Assembly (NCBI RefSeq): GCF_900112935.1
Contig: NZ_FONM01000002.1
Coordinates: 248,001-312,000, forward strand
DNA: 64,000 bases
Origin: Trichococcus pasteurii
Lineage (GTDB): Bacteria > Bacillota > Bacilli > Lactobacillales > Aerococcaceae
Direction of reading: 5' to 3'
Below are positions 26,709 to 37,441 of the stretch, one piece after another (position 1 is the stretch's first letter; each line of letters starts with the position of its first letter). The notes under the pieces are model-generated. The model saw nothing but the letters and a program-made list of their open reading frames with translations, had not been told where the DNA came from and did not search any database. The position numbers were made by a program, and so were the translations under genes.

Positions 26709-27578
26709 ATGGAACAGAATAAAGAAAAAGTATCCTTAATCATAGAAGGAGGGGCTATGCGGGGCGTCTTTTGCGCAGGAGTCATCAGTACCTTGCTGCG
26801 TCAAGAAATCTATTTGGATTATGTCATCGGTGTCTCTTCCGGATCGGCCAATGGCGTCAATTATGTCAGCCGGGACCTAACTCGCACCAAAGCTTCATTT
26901 GTTGATATCGCCGCCAATCCGGCCTTTTCGGGAATGAAATATTTGCTAAACGGACAAGGTTATTTCAACACCAAATATATTTATGAGGATGCAATCACGA
27001 CCGATATCCCCTTTCAATTCGAGTCATTCAAGCAAAATCCAACTTCCATGAAAATCGTTGTGACGGATATGGCAACCGCGAAACCCGTTTATTTCGATAA
27101 AGAAGACATCATTACCAGTGAAGAATTGGCGCTCAAAATCAGGGCTTCTTCGACTGTGCCGTTGCTGATGCCCCCTACCCAAATCAATGGTAAATACTAT
27201 CTGGACGGCGGCATCGTCGACTCGCTTCCGATCGAAAAAGCGATCGTAGACGGCAACCGAAAGCACGTGATCCTTCTGACGCGCCCCCGCGGCTACATCA
27301 AAGAAAAGCAGCGTTTCAATGCCATTATCCGGCGGCATCTGCGGGCCTATCCCGAAGTCATAGCGGCTATCGAACAGCGGCACATCGCCTACAACCGATC
27401 GATGGCCCTGATTGAGCAGTTGGAAAAGGAAAACAAGGCTTTTGTGATCGCCCCCGATCAGCTCGCCATCGGCAGGATGGAGCGGAACGTGCAGCGTCTG
27501 GATGCCTATTATCAGTATGCAGAACGCGCCGCGGAAAGGCAGCTGTCCGGGTTGTATGGATTTTTGTCAAGCCGCTGA
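26709..27578 (+). CDS. Patatin-like phospholipase family protein
   Basis: A 289-residue acyl hydrolase of the patatin family (YjjU/RssA-like). The oxyanion loop is EGGAMRGVF (13-21). The nucleophile is Ser43 in GVSSG (41-45). The partner is Asp166 in LDGGIVDSLP. The catalytic dyad is complete. There is no signal peptide, so it acts in the cytoplasm or at the inner membrane face. GAGGTGG precedes the ATG. The substrate lipid is unknown. It is divergent from the YlmA-like gene. Confidence 0.9.
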   Translation: MEQNKEKVSLIIEGGAMRGVFCAGVISTLLRQEIYLDYVIGVSSGSANGVNYVSRDLTRTKASFVDIAANPAFSGMKYLLNGQGYFNTKYIYEDAITTDIPFQFESFKQNPTSMKIVVTDMATAKPVYFDKEDIITSEELALKIRASSTVPLLMPPTQINGKYYLDGGIVDSLPIEKAIVDGNRKHVILLTRPRGYIKEKQRFNAIIRRHLRAYPEVIAAIEQRHIAYNRSMALIEQLEKENKAFVIAPDQLAIGRMERNVQRLDAYYQYAERAAERQLSGLYGFLSSR

Positions 27579-27636
27579 TGCGCACAAAAAAATTGGCCGG
27601 CACGTTCATTTTGGCCAATTATTAGAAATAAGTGAA

Positions 27637-27651
27637 AATAATATGAAAATT
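27637..27651. promoter_or_regulatory. Weak CodY-box-like sequence upstream of ilvB
   Basis: AATAATATGAAAATT differs from the CodY consensus AATTTTCNGAAAATT at three positions and ends five bases before the ilv -35 element. CodY represses ilv operons in related bacteria, and codY is in this window. The match is imperfect. Confidence 0.35.
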
Positions 27652-27655
27652 ACCG

Positions 27656-27684
27656 TTGACACTCTCATGTAAATCTTATATGAT
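27656..27684 (+). promoter_or_regulatory. ilv operon promoter
   Basis: TTGACA at 27656-27661, a 17-base spacer, then TATGAT at 27679-27684. This is close to the sigma-A consensus and is placed 52 bases before the leader peptide start. Confidence 0.85.
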
Positions 27685-27736
27685 TATATCAATCACTTAA
27701 GCAATAACAAATCCATATAGAAATCAGGTATCCCAT

Positions 27737-27784
27737 ATGAAAACGATGAATCCACTAAACATTATTATCGTCTTAATGATCTAG
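27737..27784 (+). CDS. ilv leader peptide (15 residues)
   Basis: A short reading frame ATG...TAG encodes MKTMNPLNIIIVLMI. Seven of its last nine residues are Leu, Ile or Val, and the run LNIIIVLMI ends at the stop. An AGG lies seven bases upstream of the ATG as a weak ribosome-binding site. It lies between a strong promoter and an attenuator hairpin set, directly ahead of ilvB. This matches leader peptides that sense charged tRNA-Ile, -Leu and -Val by ribosome stalling. It is too short to be found by usual gene callers. Confidence 0.82.
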   Translation: MKTMNPLNIIIVLMI

Positions 27785-27886
27785 GAGTTAAACACTGTAG
27801 AAATATTACAGATTGTTTAAGTCCTATTTGTGGTAATCAAATGGGATGAAGCATCCCATCATTAATTGATGAGGATGCTTTTTTTT
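27783..27886 (+). promoter_or_regulatory. Transcription attenuator of the ilv operon
   Basis: Three hairpins follow the leader peptide. The first starts inside its stop codon: AGGAGTTAAACA (27783-27794) pairs with 27814-27825 with one mismatch, extended by CTGTA/TACAG. The last is an intrinsic terminator: GCATCCCATCA (27851-27861) with TGATGAGGATGC (27867-27878) and eight T's. Between them ATGGGATG (27841-27848) can pair with CATCCCAT (27852-27859), which would break up the terminator. These are mutually exclusive folds of the classical attenuation kind. There is no T-box motif, so tRNA-binding control is not supported. Confidence 0.8.
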
Positions 27887-27935
27887 ATCCATATTGCGAA
27901 CAGACATAGGAAAAACGAGAAATGGGGAGATTATA

Positions 27936-29636
27936 ATGGAATCTGAAATGAAAACTAAAACAAAAAAAGGCGTAACCCTTCTTGTTGAAGCCTTGAAAAA
28001 TGAAGGTGTTGAAGTTCTGTTTGGTTACCCTGGCGGCTCTGTTCTTCACATCTACGATGAATTCTACAAATCGGAATCGAATCACGTATTGACCAGACAT
28101 GAACAAGGCGCTGTACACGCTGCTGACGGGTACGCCCGTGCTACCGGCAAACCTGGCGTCTGTATCGTTACAAGCGGCCCCGGCGCGACAAATGCTTTGA
28201 CCGGAATCGCGACCGCTCAAATGGATTCCATTCCATTGATTGTGATCACTGGCCAAGTAGCTGAAGAAGGCATCGGAAAAGATGCTTTCCAGGAAACGGA
28301 CATGATCGGCATGACGACACCGGTGACGAAATACAATTATCAAATCCGTAATGCCAAAGATATTCCGCGCATCATCCATGAAGCTTTCTATCTTGCAAAT
28401 ACAGGCCGAAAAGGACCAGTTGTCATTGATATTCCAAAAAATATCGGCGTCCAGGAAGTCGCTTACGAGGATTACACCCAACCAGGCAGGAATCTGCCGG
28501 GGTACAAGCCAGAATGTCTGCCTGTGCCGGAACAGATTGCAAAAGTGAACGAAGCGATCGCAGCCAGCAAGAAACCGATCATTTTGGCAGGTAATGGCGT
28601 AATCCATGCGCAAGCCGAGAAAGAGCTGTTGGCTTTTGCGGAATACTACCATATTCCCGTTGTAAACACGTTGTTGGGACTGGGTAACTTCCCTATCAAA
28701 CATGAACTGGCATTGGGCATGGGCGGTATGCATGGCTCCTACGCCTCGAATATGGCTTTGATGGAATGCGACTTGCTGCTGAACTTCGGATCCCGCTTCG
28801 ATGACCGTGTCGCCAGCGATCCAAAGAATTTTGCGCCTGAGGCTGTCATTGTCCACGTCGACATCGATAATGCCGAAATCGATAAAATCATGCACACTGA
28901 TATTCCGGTATTGTCTGATGCCAGGTTGGCATTGATGATGCTGAATGACACCAGATTGGCAGAAGTACCTGACTACTCGGTTTGGTTAAGCCATGTCATG
29001 GACAATAAAAAGAAACACCCTTTCCATTACGAAAAATCCGATACGTTCATCAAACCGCAGCACGTAATCGAATATGTCGGTGAATTGACGAATGGCGAAG
29101 CCATCGTTGTCACGGATGTAGGCCAACACCAAATGTGGGCGGCTCAATATTATCCGTTTACGTACGGCAAGCAATTGCTGACAAGCGGCGGCTTGGGTAC
29201 GATGGGCTTCGGCATTCCGGCAGCGATCGGTGCGCAAATGGCTTATCCTGAAAAAACGGTTGTCTGCTTCGTCGGTGACGGAGGCTTCCAGATGACCAAC
29301 CAGGAATTGGCGATCCTGCATGCCAACCGCTTGAATGTGAAGTATTTCATTCTGAACAATGAAGTGCTGGGCATGGTTCACCAATGGCAACATCTGTCAT
29401 ACAACGGTCGTTTTTCCCATTCGGAAATTCCGGATTCCCCTGATTTCGTCAAACTCGCTGATGCATACGGCATCACAGCTGCGAGGGTTTCCGATCCGGA
29501 TAAGGTGGATGCAGCGATCCAGACAGCTTTGAACTATCCTGGTCCTTATGTCCTGGATGTCCTGATTTCCAAAGACGAATTGGTATTCCCGATGGTTGCT
29601 CCTGGACGACCAAATAATGAAATGAAAGGTGTGTAG
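27936..29636 (+). CDS. ilvB: Acetolactate synthase, large (catalytic) subunit
   Basis: Condenses two pyruvates, or pyruvate and 2-oxobutyrate, in the first shared step of valine, leucine and isoleucine synthesis. At 566 residues it has the three domains of ThDP enzymes. The N-terminal domain has GYPGGSVLHIYDE and the catalytic Glu in TRHEQGAVHAADGYARA. The C-terminal domain has the ThDP motif GDGGFQMTNQELA followed by LNN. The start is the ATG at 27936-27938 with GGGGAG upstream; an earlier in-frame start lacks one. First gene of the ilvBNCA operon, after the attenuator. Confidence 0.95.
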   Translation: MESEMKTKTKKGVTLLVEALKNEGVEVLFGYPGGSVLHIYDEFYKSESNHVLTRHEQGAVHAADGYARATGKPGVCIVTSGPGATNALTGIATAQMDSIPLIVITGQVAEEGIGKDAFQETDMIGMTTPVTKYNYQIRNAKDIPRIIHEAFYLANTGRKGPVVIDIPKNIGVQEVAYEDYTQPGRNLPGYKPECLPVPEQIAKVNEAIAASKKPIILAGNGVIHAQAEKELLAFAEYYHIPVVNTLLGLGNFPIKHELALGMGGMHGSYASNMALMECDLLLNFGSRFDDRVASDPKNFAPEAVIVHVDIDNAEIDKIMHTDIPVLSDARLALMMLNDTRLAEVPDYSVWLSHVMDNKKKHPFHYEKSDTFIKPQHVIEYVGELTNGEAIVVTDVGQHQMWAAQYYPFTYGKQLLTSGGLGTMGFGIPAAIGAQMAYPEKTVVCFVGDGGFQMTNQELAILHANRLNVKYFILNNEVLGMVHQWQHLSYNGRFSHSEIPDSPDFVKLADAYGITAARVSDPDKVDAAIQTALNYPGPYVLDVLISKDELVFPMVAPGRPNNEMKGV

Positions 29637-29640
29637 GACG

Positions 29641-29901
29641 ATGCTAAGATTAATCCAAACCAAAGTCGTGAATAAACCCGGTGTGTTGAACCGCATCACA
29701 CAGGTCATCCTGAAGCCGCAACACAATATCGATACCTTGACGCTGACAGGTACGGAGGATTACGACATATCCTTAATCACAGTCGGCATCAACTTCGATA
29801 CATTGGAAGCAGCTGAACTGTTGACGAAACAATTGGAAAAACAAGTCGACGTCATCAGCGCTACCGACATCACCGAAAAACGTTTAGGCCTCAGAGCTTA
29901 A
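29641..29901 (+). CDS. ilvN: Acetolactate synthase, small regulatory subunit (short form)
   Basis: An 86-residue ACT-domain protein that binds the large subunit and gives valine feedback control. The ACT signature is NKPGVLNRITQVI and NIDTLTLTGTED. It is about half the usual 160 residues and lacks the C-terminal domain; short forms are known in lactic acid bacteria. The gene starts four bases after the ilvB stop, so translation is coupled. The start is the ATG at 29641; a GTG at 29629 inside ilvB is an alternative. Confidence 0.88.
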   Translation: MLRLIQTKVVNKPGVLNRITQVILKPQHNIDTLTLTGTEDYDISLITVGINFDTLEAAELLTKQLEKQVDVISATDITEKRLGLRA

Positions 29902-29975
29902 ACCCAGCCACCCGCATTACCCTACTTACCGAATCAAATTGCTTATAAAAAGCATTGAGAATATAAAAAAACTAA

Positions 29976-30986
<1,011 letters not shown>

Positions 30987-31069
30987 TGAATCAGATGTAG
31001 GTTGAGAGCATCCTTATTTTTAAGCCTTCTCTCTTCATCATTGTATTCAATAGATTAGGAGCAGATAGA

Positions 31070-32332
31070 ATGACGGATGATTTAGTGAACAAAGAAGACG
31101 TGCTTAAAGCATACAAAGTACTGCGCAGCGTGGTCAAGCAGACACCCTTGCAGCATGATGCGTATCTATCGCAGAAGTATCATGCCAACATCTTTTTGAA
31201 GCGGGAGGACCTTCAGATCGTCCGCTCCTTCAAATTGAGGGGTGCTTATTATGCCATTTCGCAGCTGAGCGAAGCCGAAACTGAGACCGGGGTAACCTGC
31301 GCCTCAGCCGGCAACCATGCGCAAGGGGTAGCTTACACATGCAACCATTTGGGCATCAAAGCTACCATCTTCATGCCGTCGACAACCCCTTCCCAAAAAA
31401 TAGACCAAGTCCGTTATTTCGGGAAAGAATTTGTTGAGATCAAACTGATCGGCGATACCTTCGACGAATCGAATGAAGCCGCCCATGTCTATGCGGATGA
31501 ACACAATCTGACTTTCATTGAACCTTTCAATGATCGCAATGTGATCGCCGGGCAAGGCACTTTGGCAGTGGAAATCCACCAGGATCTCGTTGCCGAAGGA
31601 GAAACAGCTGACATGGTATTCGCGGCAATCGGAGGCGGCGGCTTGATTTCAGGCGTCAGCAGCTATATGAAGGAAGCCATGCCCGAGACAAAGATCATCG
31701 GCGTGGAATCCTTGGGCGCCCCAGGCATGAAGATTTCGCTTGATGCGAATAAAGTGACGACTTTGACTGATATTGATAAATTCTGTGATGGGACAGCCGT
31801 AGCGACTGTCGGTGATTTGACTTTCCGGCACTGCCAGCAAAATGTCGATGACATCCTGATTGTGCCGGAAGGACAAGTTTGCGGAACCATCATCGATTTA
31901 TACACTAAACAAGCTATCGTAGCGGAACCATCCGGAGCACTCTCGGTTTCTGCCTTGGAGCAATACAAAGATGAAATCAAGGGCAAAACGGTCGTCTGCA
32001 TCGTCAGCGGCGGAAATAATGATATCAACCGAATGGCTGAAATCGATGAACGCGCCCTTCTCTATCAAGGTCTGAAGCACTACTTCATCGTGAACTTCCC
32101 GCAGAGGGCCGGCGCGCTGAAAGAGTTCGTGAATGACATATTGGGCGGCAACGATGACATCACCAAGTTCGAATATACGAAAAAAGTCCATCGCAGCGAA
32201 GGACCGGTACTGATCGGAATCTTGTTGAAAAATAAGGACGATATCGAAGGTCTGCTCAGCAGGCTTGAAAAATTCGATCCGCATTACATTTCGGTGAACG
32301 AAAATTCTAAGCTGTATTCCTTCCTGATCTGA
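31070..32332 (+). CDS. ilvA: Threonine dehydratase (biosynthetic)
   Basis: PLP enzyme that deaminates threonine to 2-oxobutyrate, the first committed step to isoleucine. It has 420 residues. The PLP lysine is in [11 protein letters not shown], and the phosphate-binding loop is [11 protein letters not shown]-terminal ACT-like regulatory region of about 85 residues starts at [17 protein letters not shown], expected to give isoleucine feedback control. It is last in the ilvBNCA operon. Note that ilvD, needed between IlvC and the transaminase, is not here. Confidence 0.94.
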   Translation: MTDDLVNKEDVLKAYKVLRSVVKQTPLQHDAYLSQKYHANIFLKREDLQIVRSFKLRGAYYAISQLSEAETETGVTCASAGNHAQGVAYTCNHLGIKATIFMPSTTPSQKIDQVRYFGKEFVEIKLIGDTFDESNEAAHVYADEHNLTFIEPFNDRNVIAGQGTLAVEIHQDLVAEGETADMVFAAIGGGGLISGVSSYMKEAMPETKIIGVESLGAPGMKISLDANKVTTLTDIDKFCDGTAVATVGDLTFRHCQQNVDDILIVPEGQVCGTIIDLYTKQAIVAEPSGALSVSALEQYKDEIKGKTVVCIVSGGNNDINRMAEIDERALLYQGLKHYFIVNFPQRAGALKEFVNDILGGNDDITKFEYTKKVHRSEGPVLIGILLKNKDDIEGLLSRLEKFDPHYISVNENSKLYSFLI

Positions 32333-32361
32333 TCCGGACCAATTCTATGAAGTAACTTAAC

Positions 32362-32403
32362 AACTGACGCGAGCCACTTGAGAGGCTTGCGTCAGTTTTT
32401 TTG
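32362..32403 (+). terminator. Terminator of the ilv operon
   Basis: A 14-bp stem (AACTGACGCGAGCC, one G-T wobble) is followed by seven T's, just after ilvA. Confidence 0.9.
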
Positions 32404-32425
32404 TTGCGTAGAAATGTTACCGGGA

Positions 32426-32471
32426 AACCCAAAGAAGGGCCAACTCAACCGAGTCGGCCCTTCTTTGGGTT
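32426..32471 (-). terminator. Terminator after oppA (downstream copy)
   Basis: A 16-bp perfect stem (AACCCAAAGAAGGGCC and its complement) lies ten bases past the oppA stop. Confidence 0.88.
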
Positions 32472-32481
32472 CTAATCATTC

Positions 32482-34131
32482 TTATTCTTCGATATACGCT
32501 CTGCTCAGGTCAAATTCATTTCCCACTGAATTGAAGATGATGCCCTTCAGGTTAGGGTTTCTGAGTTGTGTTTCTGCTTCTTGGTAAAGCGGGATGATCG
32601 CTGCATCTTCCATGATCAGCTTGTGGGCAGCCATCAGGTCAGCCCAGCGCGCTTCAGGATTGTTTGCGTTTGTAGTTTTTGAAGAATCGATCAAAGCATC
32701 AAATTCCGCATTCGCATATTGTCCTTCGTTATAAGCAGATGTGCTGTACAGCAAGTCCATGTAGTTGATTGCATCGGCAAAATCCGCTCCCCAACCGGTT
32801 TGCAATAGATCGAATTCATCTTGATTCGCCAATTCCAAACGATTTTTCTTAGGTACATTGCGCAATTCTACAGAGATGCCTTCCAAATTGTTTTGGATTT
32901 GGCCTTGGATGTATTGGCTGATTTTTTTGTTCTTTTCATCATCGTCCCCAACTAAGGAGAAAGTGATTTCCTCAACGCCTAATTCAGCTTTAGCTTCAGC
33001 CCAAAGTGTTTGCGCTCGTTCTACATCATATTCCAGGTAAGAGCCTGCTTCAGCGGCAAAGTCTTCGCCGGTTGTCGGGTTGCTGACAAAATCAGCCGGC
33101 AGGAAACCGCCGATTGCTGTCGAACCGTCGCCGATTACGCTATCGACCAATTCATCACGATTGATGACAAGTCCGATGGCTTCTCTCAACTTCGCATTTT
33201 GCAGATAGACGTTGTCGTGGTTGAATTCGATGTACGCCGTGCGGGCTTTCTTCTGAACGACTACGTTAGGGTCAGTCGCCAATTGTTTAACCAATTCGCC
33301 GGTCACTTGTGCATTGTCGACTGATCCTTGCTGGAACAAGTTCACGACAGTGCTTGTTTCTTTGATTACCTGAACGTTGACTTCTTCCAACTGCACTTCG
33401 TCAGCTGCGTAGTAATCTTCGTTCTTCACAAGATCCCAAGTCAGGCCAGTGCCGTCCCAGTTCTCGATCGTGAAAGGTCCATTAGCCAAAATATTTTCGC
33501 TGCTTGTTCCGTACTTATCGCCTTTTTCAGTCACAAACGCCTCGTTTTGAGGGAAGAATGCGCTGAATGCCAATAACGATTCAAAGTAAGGTGTCGGCTG
33601 CGTCAACTCGATTTTGATTTCAGTGTCGCTTACAGCGATTACGCCCAACTCAGCAGGATCCATTTCTCCAGCCATGATCTCATTGGCATTTTTGATGGTC
33701 TCAGCCAAGTATGCGTAGGACGCCCCTGCTTCCGGATCCACCAATCTTTGCCAAGCGAATACGAAATCATTGGCTGTCACAGGCTCACCGTTTGACCAGA
33801 CAGCATCATCGCGGAGTTTATAAGTATAAGTCAAACCATCTTCCGAAACAGTGCCGGCTTCCGCAGCGATTGCCGGTACTGGCTTTCCGTCCGCATTGAT
33901 TTTCAATAAGCCTTCGATGGCATGGCTGATGTAATTCGAACTGTTGATGTCCGTCATCAGTGTCGTATCCAATGTTGCCAATTCGGTCGGTGCCGTATAA
34001 TTGACAACTTGTCCGCCTGCACCTTCGCTTGCTGTATTTCTTGCGCTGTCATCCGTTGCGCCGTCTCCTCCGCATGCAGCCAGGATGACAGCTGTTGTAG
34101 CCAAAATGAAAGAACTTCTCAATCTCCTCAT
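32482..34131 (-). CDS. oppA: Oligopeptide ABC transporter substrate-binding lipoprotein (copy 1)
   Basis: Surface receptor that captures peptides for the OppBCDF importer. It has 549 residues, with a lipoprotein signal ending in ILAAC (Cys20) and the family 5 solute-binding fold (WSNGEPVTANDFVFAWQRL, NLFQQGSVDNAQV). It lies last in the opp group. A terminator separates it from oppF, and a TATAAT-type -10 box lies upstream, so it probably has its own promoter. A paralogue flanks the other side of oppBCDF (38973-40649). Confidence 0.93.
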   Translation of the reverse strand: MRRLRSSFILATTAVILAACGGDGATDDSARNTASEGAGGQVVNYTAPTELATLDTTLMTDINSSNYISHAIEGLLKINADGKPVPAIAAEAGTVSEDGLTYTYKLRDDAVWSNGEPVTANDFVFAWQRLVDPEAGASYAYLAETIKNANEIMAGEMDPAELGVIAVSDTEIKIELTQPTPYFESLLAFSAFFPQNEAFVTEKGDKYGTSSENILANGPFTIENWDGTGLTWDLVKNEDYYAADEVQLEEVNVQVIKETSTVVNLFQQGSVDNAQVTGELVKQLATDPNVVVQKKARTAYIEFNHDNVYLQNAKLREAIGLVINRDELVDSVIGDGSTAIGGFLPADFVSNPTTGEDFAAEAGSYLEYDVERAQTLWAEAKAELGVEEITFSLVGDDDEKNKKISQYIQGQIQNNLEGISVELRNVPKKNRLELANQDEFDLLQTGWGADFADAINYMDLLYSTSAYNEGQYANAEFDALIDSSKTTNANNPEARWADLMAAHKLIMEDAAIIPLYQEAETQLRNPNLKGIIFNSVGNEFDLSRAYIEE

Positions 34132-34259
34132 GTATCTCTCTCCTTTTTCTCGTCGTATTTTAATATTATACTACAAAAAATCAGGATATTCCATAATAAA
34201 TGGGGATTATTATCATACAAAATTCATAAAACTTTCATTTCATTAATTTTCTATGGCAA

Positions 34260-34287
34260 AAAAGCCCGGAACAAATTCCGGACTTTT
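34260..34287 (-). terminator. Terminator between oppF and oppA
   Basis: A 12-bp stem (AAAAGCCCGGAA / TTCCGGACTTTT, one G-T wobble) has a four-base loop and a T-run on the minus strand. It ends oppBCDF and leaves oppA to a separate promoter. Confidence 0.85.
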
Positions 34288-34291
34288 TATG

Positions 34292-35236
34292 TCAGTAATT
34301 TTCGTATTTTTCTTTCAACGATGGAACGTCGGACTCGCGGCAGTAAACAAAATGCCCTGGAACGATTTCTCTCATTGCTTCCGGCTCACCGTTATCTTCA
34401 CGAGGGACATAGGTGAAGCGGGTGCGGTTGCGCTCATAAACCGGATCCGGCAGCGGTATGGCCGATAACAGGCTTTCCGTATAAGGATGTAAAGGTTTGT
34501 TGTAAACGTCGTCTGCAGGCGCTAATTCGACCAATTTGCCGAAGTACATAACGCCGATGCGGTTGCTGATGTACTTGACCATCGACAGATCATGCGCGAT
34601 GAACAAGAAAGTCAGCTTTTGTTTTTTCTGCAATTCCATCAGCAAGTTGACCACTTGCGCCTGAATGGACACGTCCAAAGCGGAAATGGGCTCATCGGCA
34701 ATGATCAGTTTTGGATTCACCGCTAAGGCTCTGGCGATTCCGATACGCTGTCTCTGGCCACCGGAGAATTCATGCGGATAACGGGAAGAATGGTCTTTAT
34801 TCAATCCGACCAAATCCAGCAATTCCGCAACCCGGTCATCGACTTCCTTCTCGGTAGTCGCAAGTCCGTGGATTTTCAATCCTTCGGCAATGATGTCGCG
34901 TACTTTCATACGTGGATTCAAGGATGCATAGGGATCCTGGAAAATCATCTGCATGTCTTTACGGAAAGCCAGTTGCTCTTTTCTTTCATGCAGTGTATGG
35001 ATTTCGGTGCCATCAAAAAAGATTTCACCGGAAGTCGGGTTGTACAAGCGGATGATTGCGCGACCTGTAGTCGTTTTTCCGCAACCGGATTCGCCTACCA
35101 AGCCGAGTGTTTCGCCTTCATATATGTCAAAGGAAACATCATCAACAGCCCGGACTTCATTCTTTGTGCCGACGTTGAAATACTGCTTCAAGTTTTTTAC
35201 TTCCAGAATCTTTTTCTGTCCTGTTGTGTCATACAT
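34292..35236 (-). CDS. oppF: Oligopeptide ABC transporter ATPase OppF
   Basis: One of the two ATPases that drive peptide uptake. It has 314 residues. Walker A is GESGCGKTT, signature is FSGGQRQR, Walker B is LIIADEPISALD, followed by an H-loop IAHDLS and the C-terminal oligopeptide-transporter extension. Its ATG overlaps the last base of the oppD stop (TAATG), so the two are translationally coupled. Confidence 0.94.
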   Translation of the reverse strand: MYDTTGQKKILEVKNLKQYFNVGTKNEVRAVDDVSFDIYEGETLGLVGESGCGKTTTGRAIIRLYNPTSGEIFFDGTEIHTLHERKEQLAFRKDMQMIFQDPYASLNPRMKVRDIIAEGLKIHGLATTEKEVDDRVAELLDLVGLNKDHSSRYPHEFSGGQRQRIGIARALAVNPKLIIADEPISALDVSIQAQVVNLLMELQKKQKLTFLFIAHDLSMVKYISNRIGVMYFGKLVELAPADDVYNKPLHPYTESLLSAIPLPDPVYERNRTRFTYVPREDNGEPEAMREIVPGHFVYCRESDVPSLKEKYENY

Positions 35237-36381
35237 TACAGCAGTCCTCCTTTCTCAGTGAGTTTTGAATCGATTGTTGGGCCGTTGTCGTGAGGCAAAA
35301 CAGCCGGTTCTTTATCTGCAGTGTCCATCACTTTCAATTCATCGGAAGGCGCAAGGTTCATTTCAGAGAAAGTCGCACGTCGATTTATGATGCCCTCTGG
35401 AGGATTCACGGGCGGTGCATCGGGATGCAACAACCAAGTAGCAGCTGAATGGGTACCGGATACCTTAAAGAATGGCGGATCGTACAAAGTGTCGATTTTC
35501 ATCGCATATTCGCTCCGGGGAGCAAAAGCATCACCAGTAGGCGGATCCAACAAGTCCGGAGGTGTTCCAGGGATCGCATACAGCGTTCCTTGCGTGTCCA
35601 ATGTTGGCATCGAGCTTAACAGTCCCCATGTATACGGATGTTGCGGATTGTAGAAAATTTCATCAACAGTCCCTACTTCGACGATTTTGCCGGCATACAT
35701 GACGGCTACGCGGTCTGCGACGTTCGCCACTACACCCAAGTCGTGGGTGATGAAAATGATCGATGTCTTGATTTTTTGCTGAAGATCCTTCATCAATTCC
35801 AGGATTTGCGCTTGGATGGTAACGTCAAGCGCTGTAGTTGGTTCATCCGCGATCAATATGTCCGGATTGCAACCCAAGGCGATCGCAATGACGATCCGTT
35901 GGCGCTGCCCGCCCGAGAATTGGTGCGGGTACTGTTTCATACGCTTGGCAGGATTCGGTATACCCACGAGCTGCAATAGTTCTTCAGCTTTTTTGTAGGC
36001 TTCCTCTTTGCTGATGTTTTGGTGCTTGATGATCGGTTCAGCGATTTGCTTGCCGATTTTTTGAGTCGGGTTCAAAGAAGTCATCGGATCTTGGAAAATC
36101 ATTGCGATCTCCGAACCACGGATCTTCTGCATTTCTTTTTCGGTTTTGTGCACTAGATCTTCGCCCTTGAACAAAATCTCACCGTGTTCAATGTTGGCGT
36201 TGTTTGCCAATAGACGCATGATGCTGCGGCTAGTCACTGATTTACCAGAGCCGGATTCACCAACGATGGCTAATGTTTCACCTGGCTTCAGGTCAAAACT
36301 GACGCCACGGATAGCTTTTACTTTACCTGCATAGGTATCAAAAGTAATTTGTAGGTCTTTTACTTCCAATATATTTTCCAT
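35236..36381 (-). CDS. oppD: Oligopeptide ABC transporter ATPase OppD
   Basis: The second ATPase, 381 residues, longer than OppF. Walker A is GESGSGKSV, signature is FSGGQRQR, Walker B is [13 protein letters not shown]-loop is FITHDLG. The C-terminal oligopeptide extension carries [12 protein letters not shown]. It is 11 bases after oppC and overlaps oppF by one base. Confidence 0.94.
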   Translation of the reverse strand: MENILEVKDLQITFDTYAGKVKAIRGVSFDLKPGETLAIVGESGSGKSVTSRSIMRLLANNANIEHGEILFKGEDLVHKTEKEMQKIRGSEIAMIFQDPMTSLNPTQKIGKQIAEPIIKHQNISKEEAYKKAEELLQLVGIPNPAKRMKQYPHQFSGGQRQRIVIAIALGCNPDILIADEPTTALDVTIQAQILELMKDLQQKIKTSIIFITHDLGVVANVADRVAVMYAGKIVEVGTVDEIFYNPQHPYTWGLLSSMPTLDTQGTLYAIPGTPPDLLDPPTGDAFAPRSEYAMKIDTLYDPPFFKVSGTHSAATWLLHPDAPPVNPPEGIINRRATFSEMNLAPSDELKVMDTADKEPAVLPHDNGPTIDSKLTEKGGLL

Positions 36382-36392
36382 CTGGTTACCTC

Positions 36393-37439
36393 CTAATCTC
36401 TCATTTTTGGATCGAACGCGTCACGAAGTCCATCAGCCAATAAGTTGAAGCAAATCATGATGACGCTCATGATTCCGGCTGGATACCACATCAGATGCGG
36501 CAAGAAACGGAATGTCTTGTAGCCATCGTTGATCAATGTACCAAGCGATGCATTCGGAGCAGGGATACCGATACCGATAAAGCTCAGGAATGCTTCGAAG
36601 AAGATTGCCGATGGAATCGAGAACATAACTTGAATGATGATGACACCCGCCAAGTTTGGCAGAATGTGTCTGAAGGCGATTTTCATCGGTGATTGACCCA
36701 ACGTGCGGGCAGCCAGGATGTATTCCTGATTTTTCAATTTCAGAGTTTGCGCACGGACGACACGCGCCATCGAAAGCCATTCAGTCAAAGCCAAAGCAAT
36801 GATGATGGAACTGATGCCGGGTTTCAAAACAAGCAACATCAAAATAACGACTACCAAGTTAGGCACGCCGGAAAGAATTTCCAGAATACGTTGCATGATA
36901 TTATCTACTTTTCCGCCCAACCAGCCGGATGTCAGTCCATAGACAACGCCGAGTGTCAGGTTGAATAAGGCTGCCATGAAAGCAATAAACAAGGATACGC
37001 GGGTACCATACAGGATCCGTGACAACAAATCGCGTCCCAGGCTGTCCGTACCGAGATAGTAGTAAACATCCTCCGGAACGTTGGATGCCTCATACTTATC
37101 GATGACTACGCCATTCTGTTTCACGGTTCCGTTCAAACCATTGATATCGATGCCGGGAATCTTCGGTGGCATATTGGCGTACTGGACAGTTTGCGCATTC
37201 GGGTCATGCGGTGCGATGACAGGAGCCAACAAACTGGACATGCTGATGATGATCAAGATGATCAAGCTGACCATGGCAACTTTGTTTTTCTTCAGACGGC
37301 GCCAAGAATCCGCCATGAAACTCAGGGAAGGCGCTGAGATTTTTTCTTTATCCTGCATACTTGATTCGGATGCCGATTCGAAAAGATCTTTCGTGATTGT
37401 CGGCATAGCTGAAGTATTGCGTAATTCATTCTCACTCAT
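36393..37439 (-). CDS. oppC: Oligopeptide ABC transporter permease OppC
   Basis: A 348-residue inner-membrane permease. A soluble N-terminal stretch of about 50 residues precedes the first membrane segment (VAMVSLIILIIISMSSLLAP). The binding-protein-dependent transport loop AARTLGQSPMKIAFRHILPN is in the expected place. It forms the pore with OppB. It starts two bases past the oppB stop. Confidence 0.94.
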   Translation of the reverse strand: MSENELRNTSAMPTITKDLFESASESSMQDKEKISAPSLSFMADSWRRLKKNKVAMVSLIILIIISMSSLLAPVIAPHDPNAQTVQYANMPPKIPGIDINGLNGTVKQNGVVIDKYEASNVPEDVYYYLGTDSLGRDLLSRILYGTRVSLFIAFMAALFNLTLGVVYGLTSGWLGGKVDNIMQRILEILSGVPNLVVVILMLLVLKPGISSIIIALALTEWLSMARVVRAQTLKLKNQEYILAARTLGQSPMKIAFRHILPNLAGVIIIQVMFSIPSAIFFEAFLSFIGIGIPAPNASLGTLINDGYKTFRFLPHLMWYPAGIMSVIMICFNLLADGLRDAFDPKMRD

Positions 37440-37441
37440 TC

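Noticed and set aside
27579-27935. T-box riboswitch upstream of ilvB
   Set aside because: No T-box sequence (AGGGTGGNACCGCG-type) is present. The leader peptide plus terminator explain the region better.
27885-28895. 336-codon frame antisense to ilvB
   Set aside because: It mirrors the codon pattern of ilvB, has no recognisable domain, and ilvB is certain.
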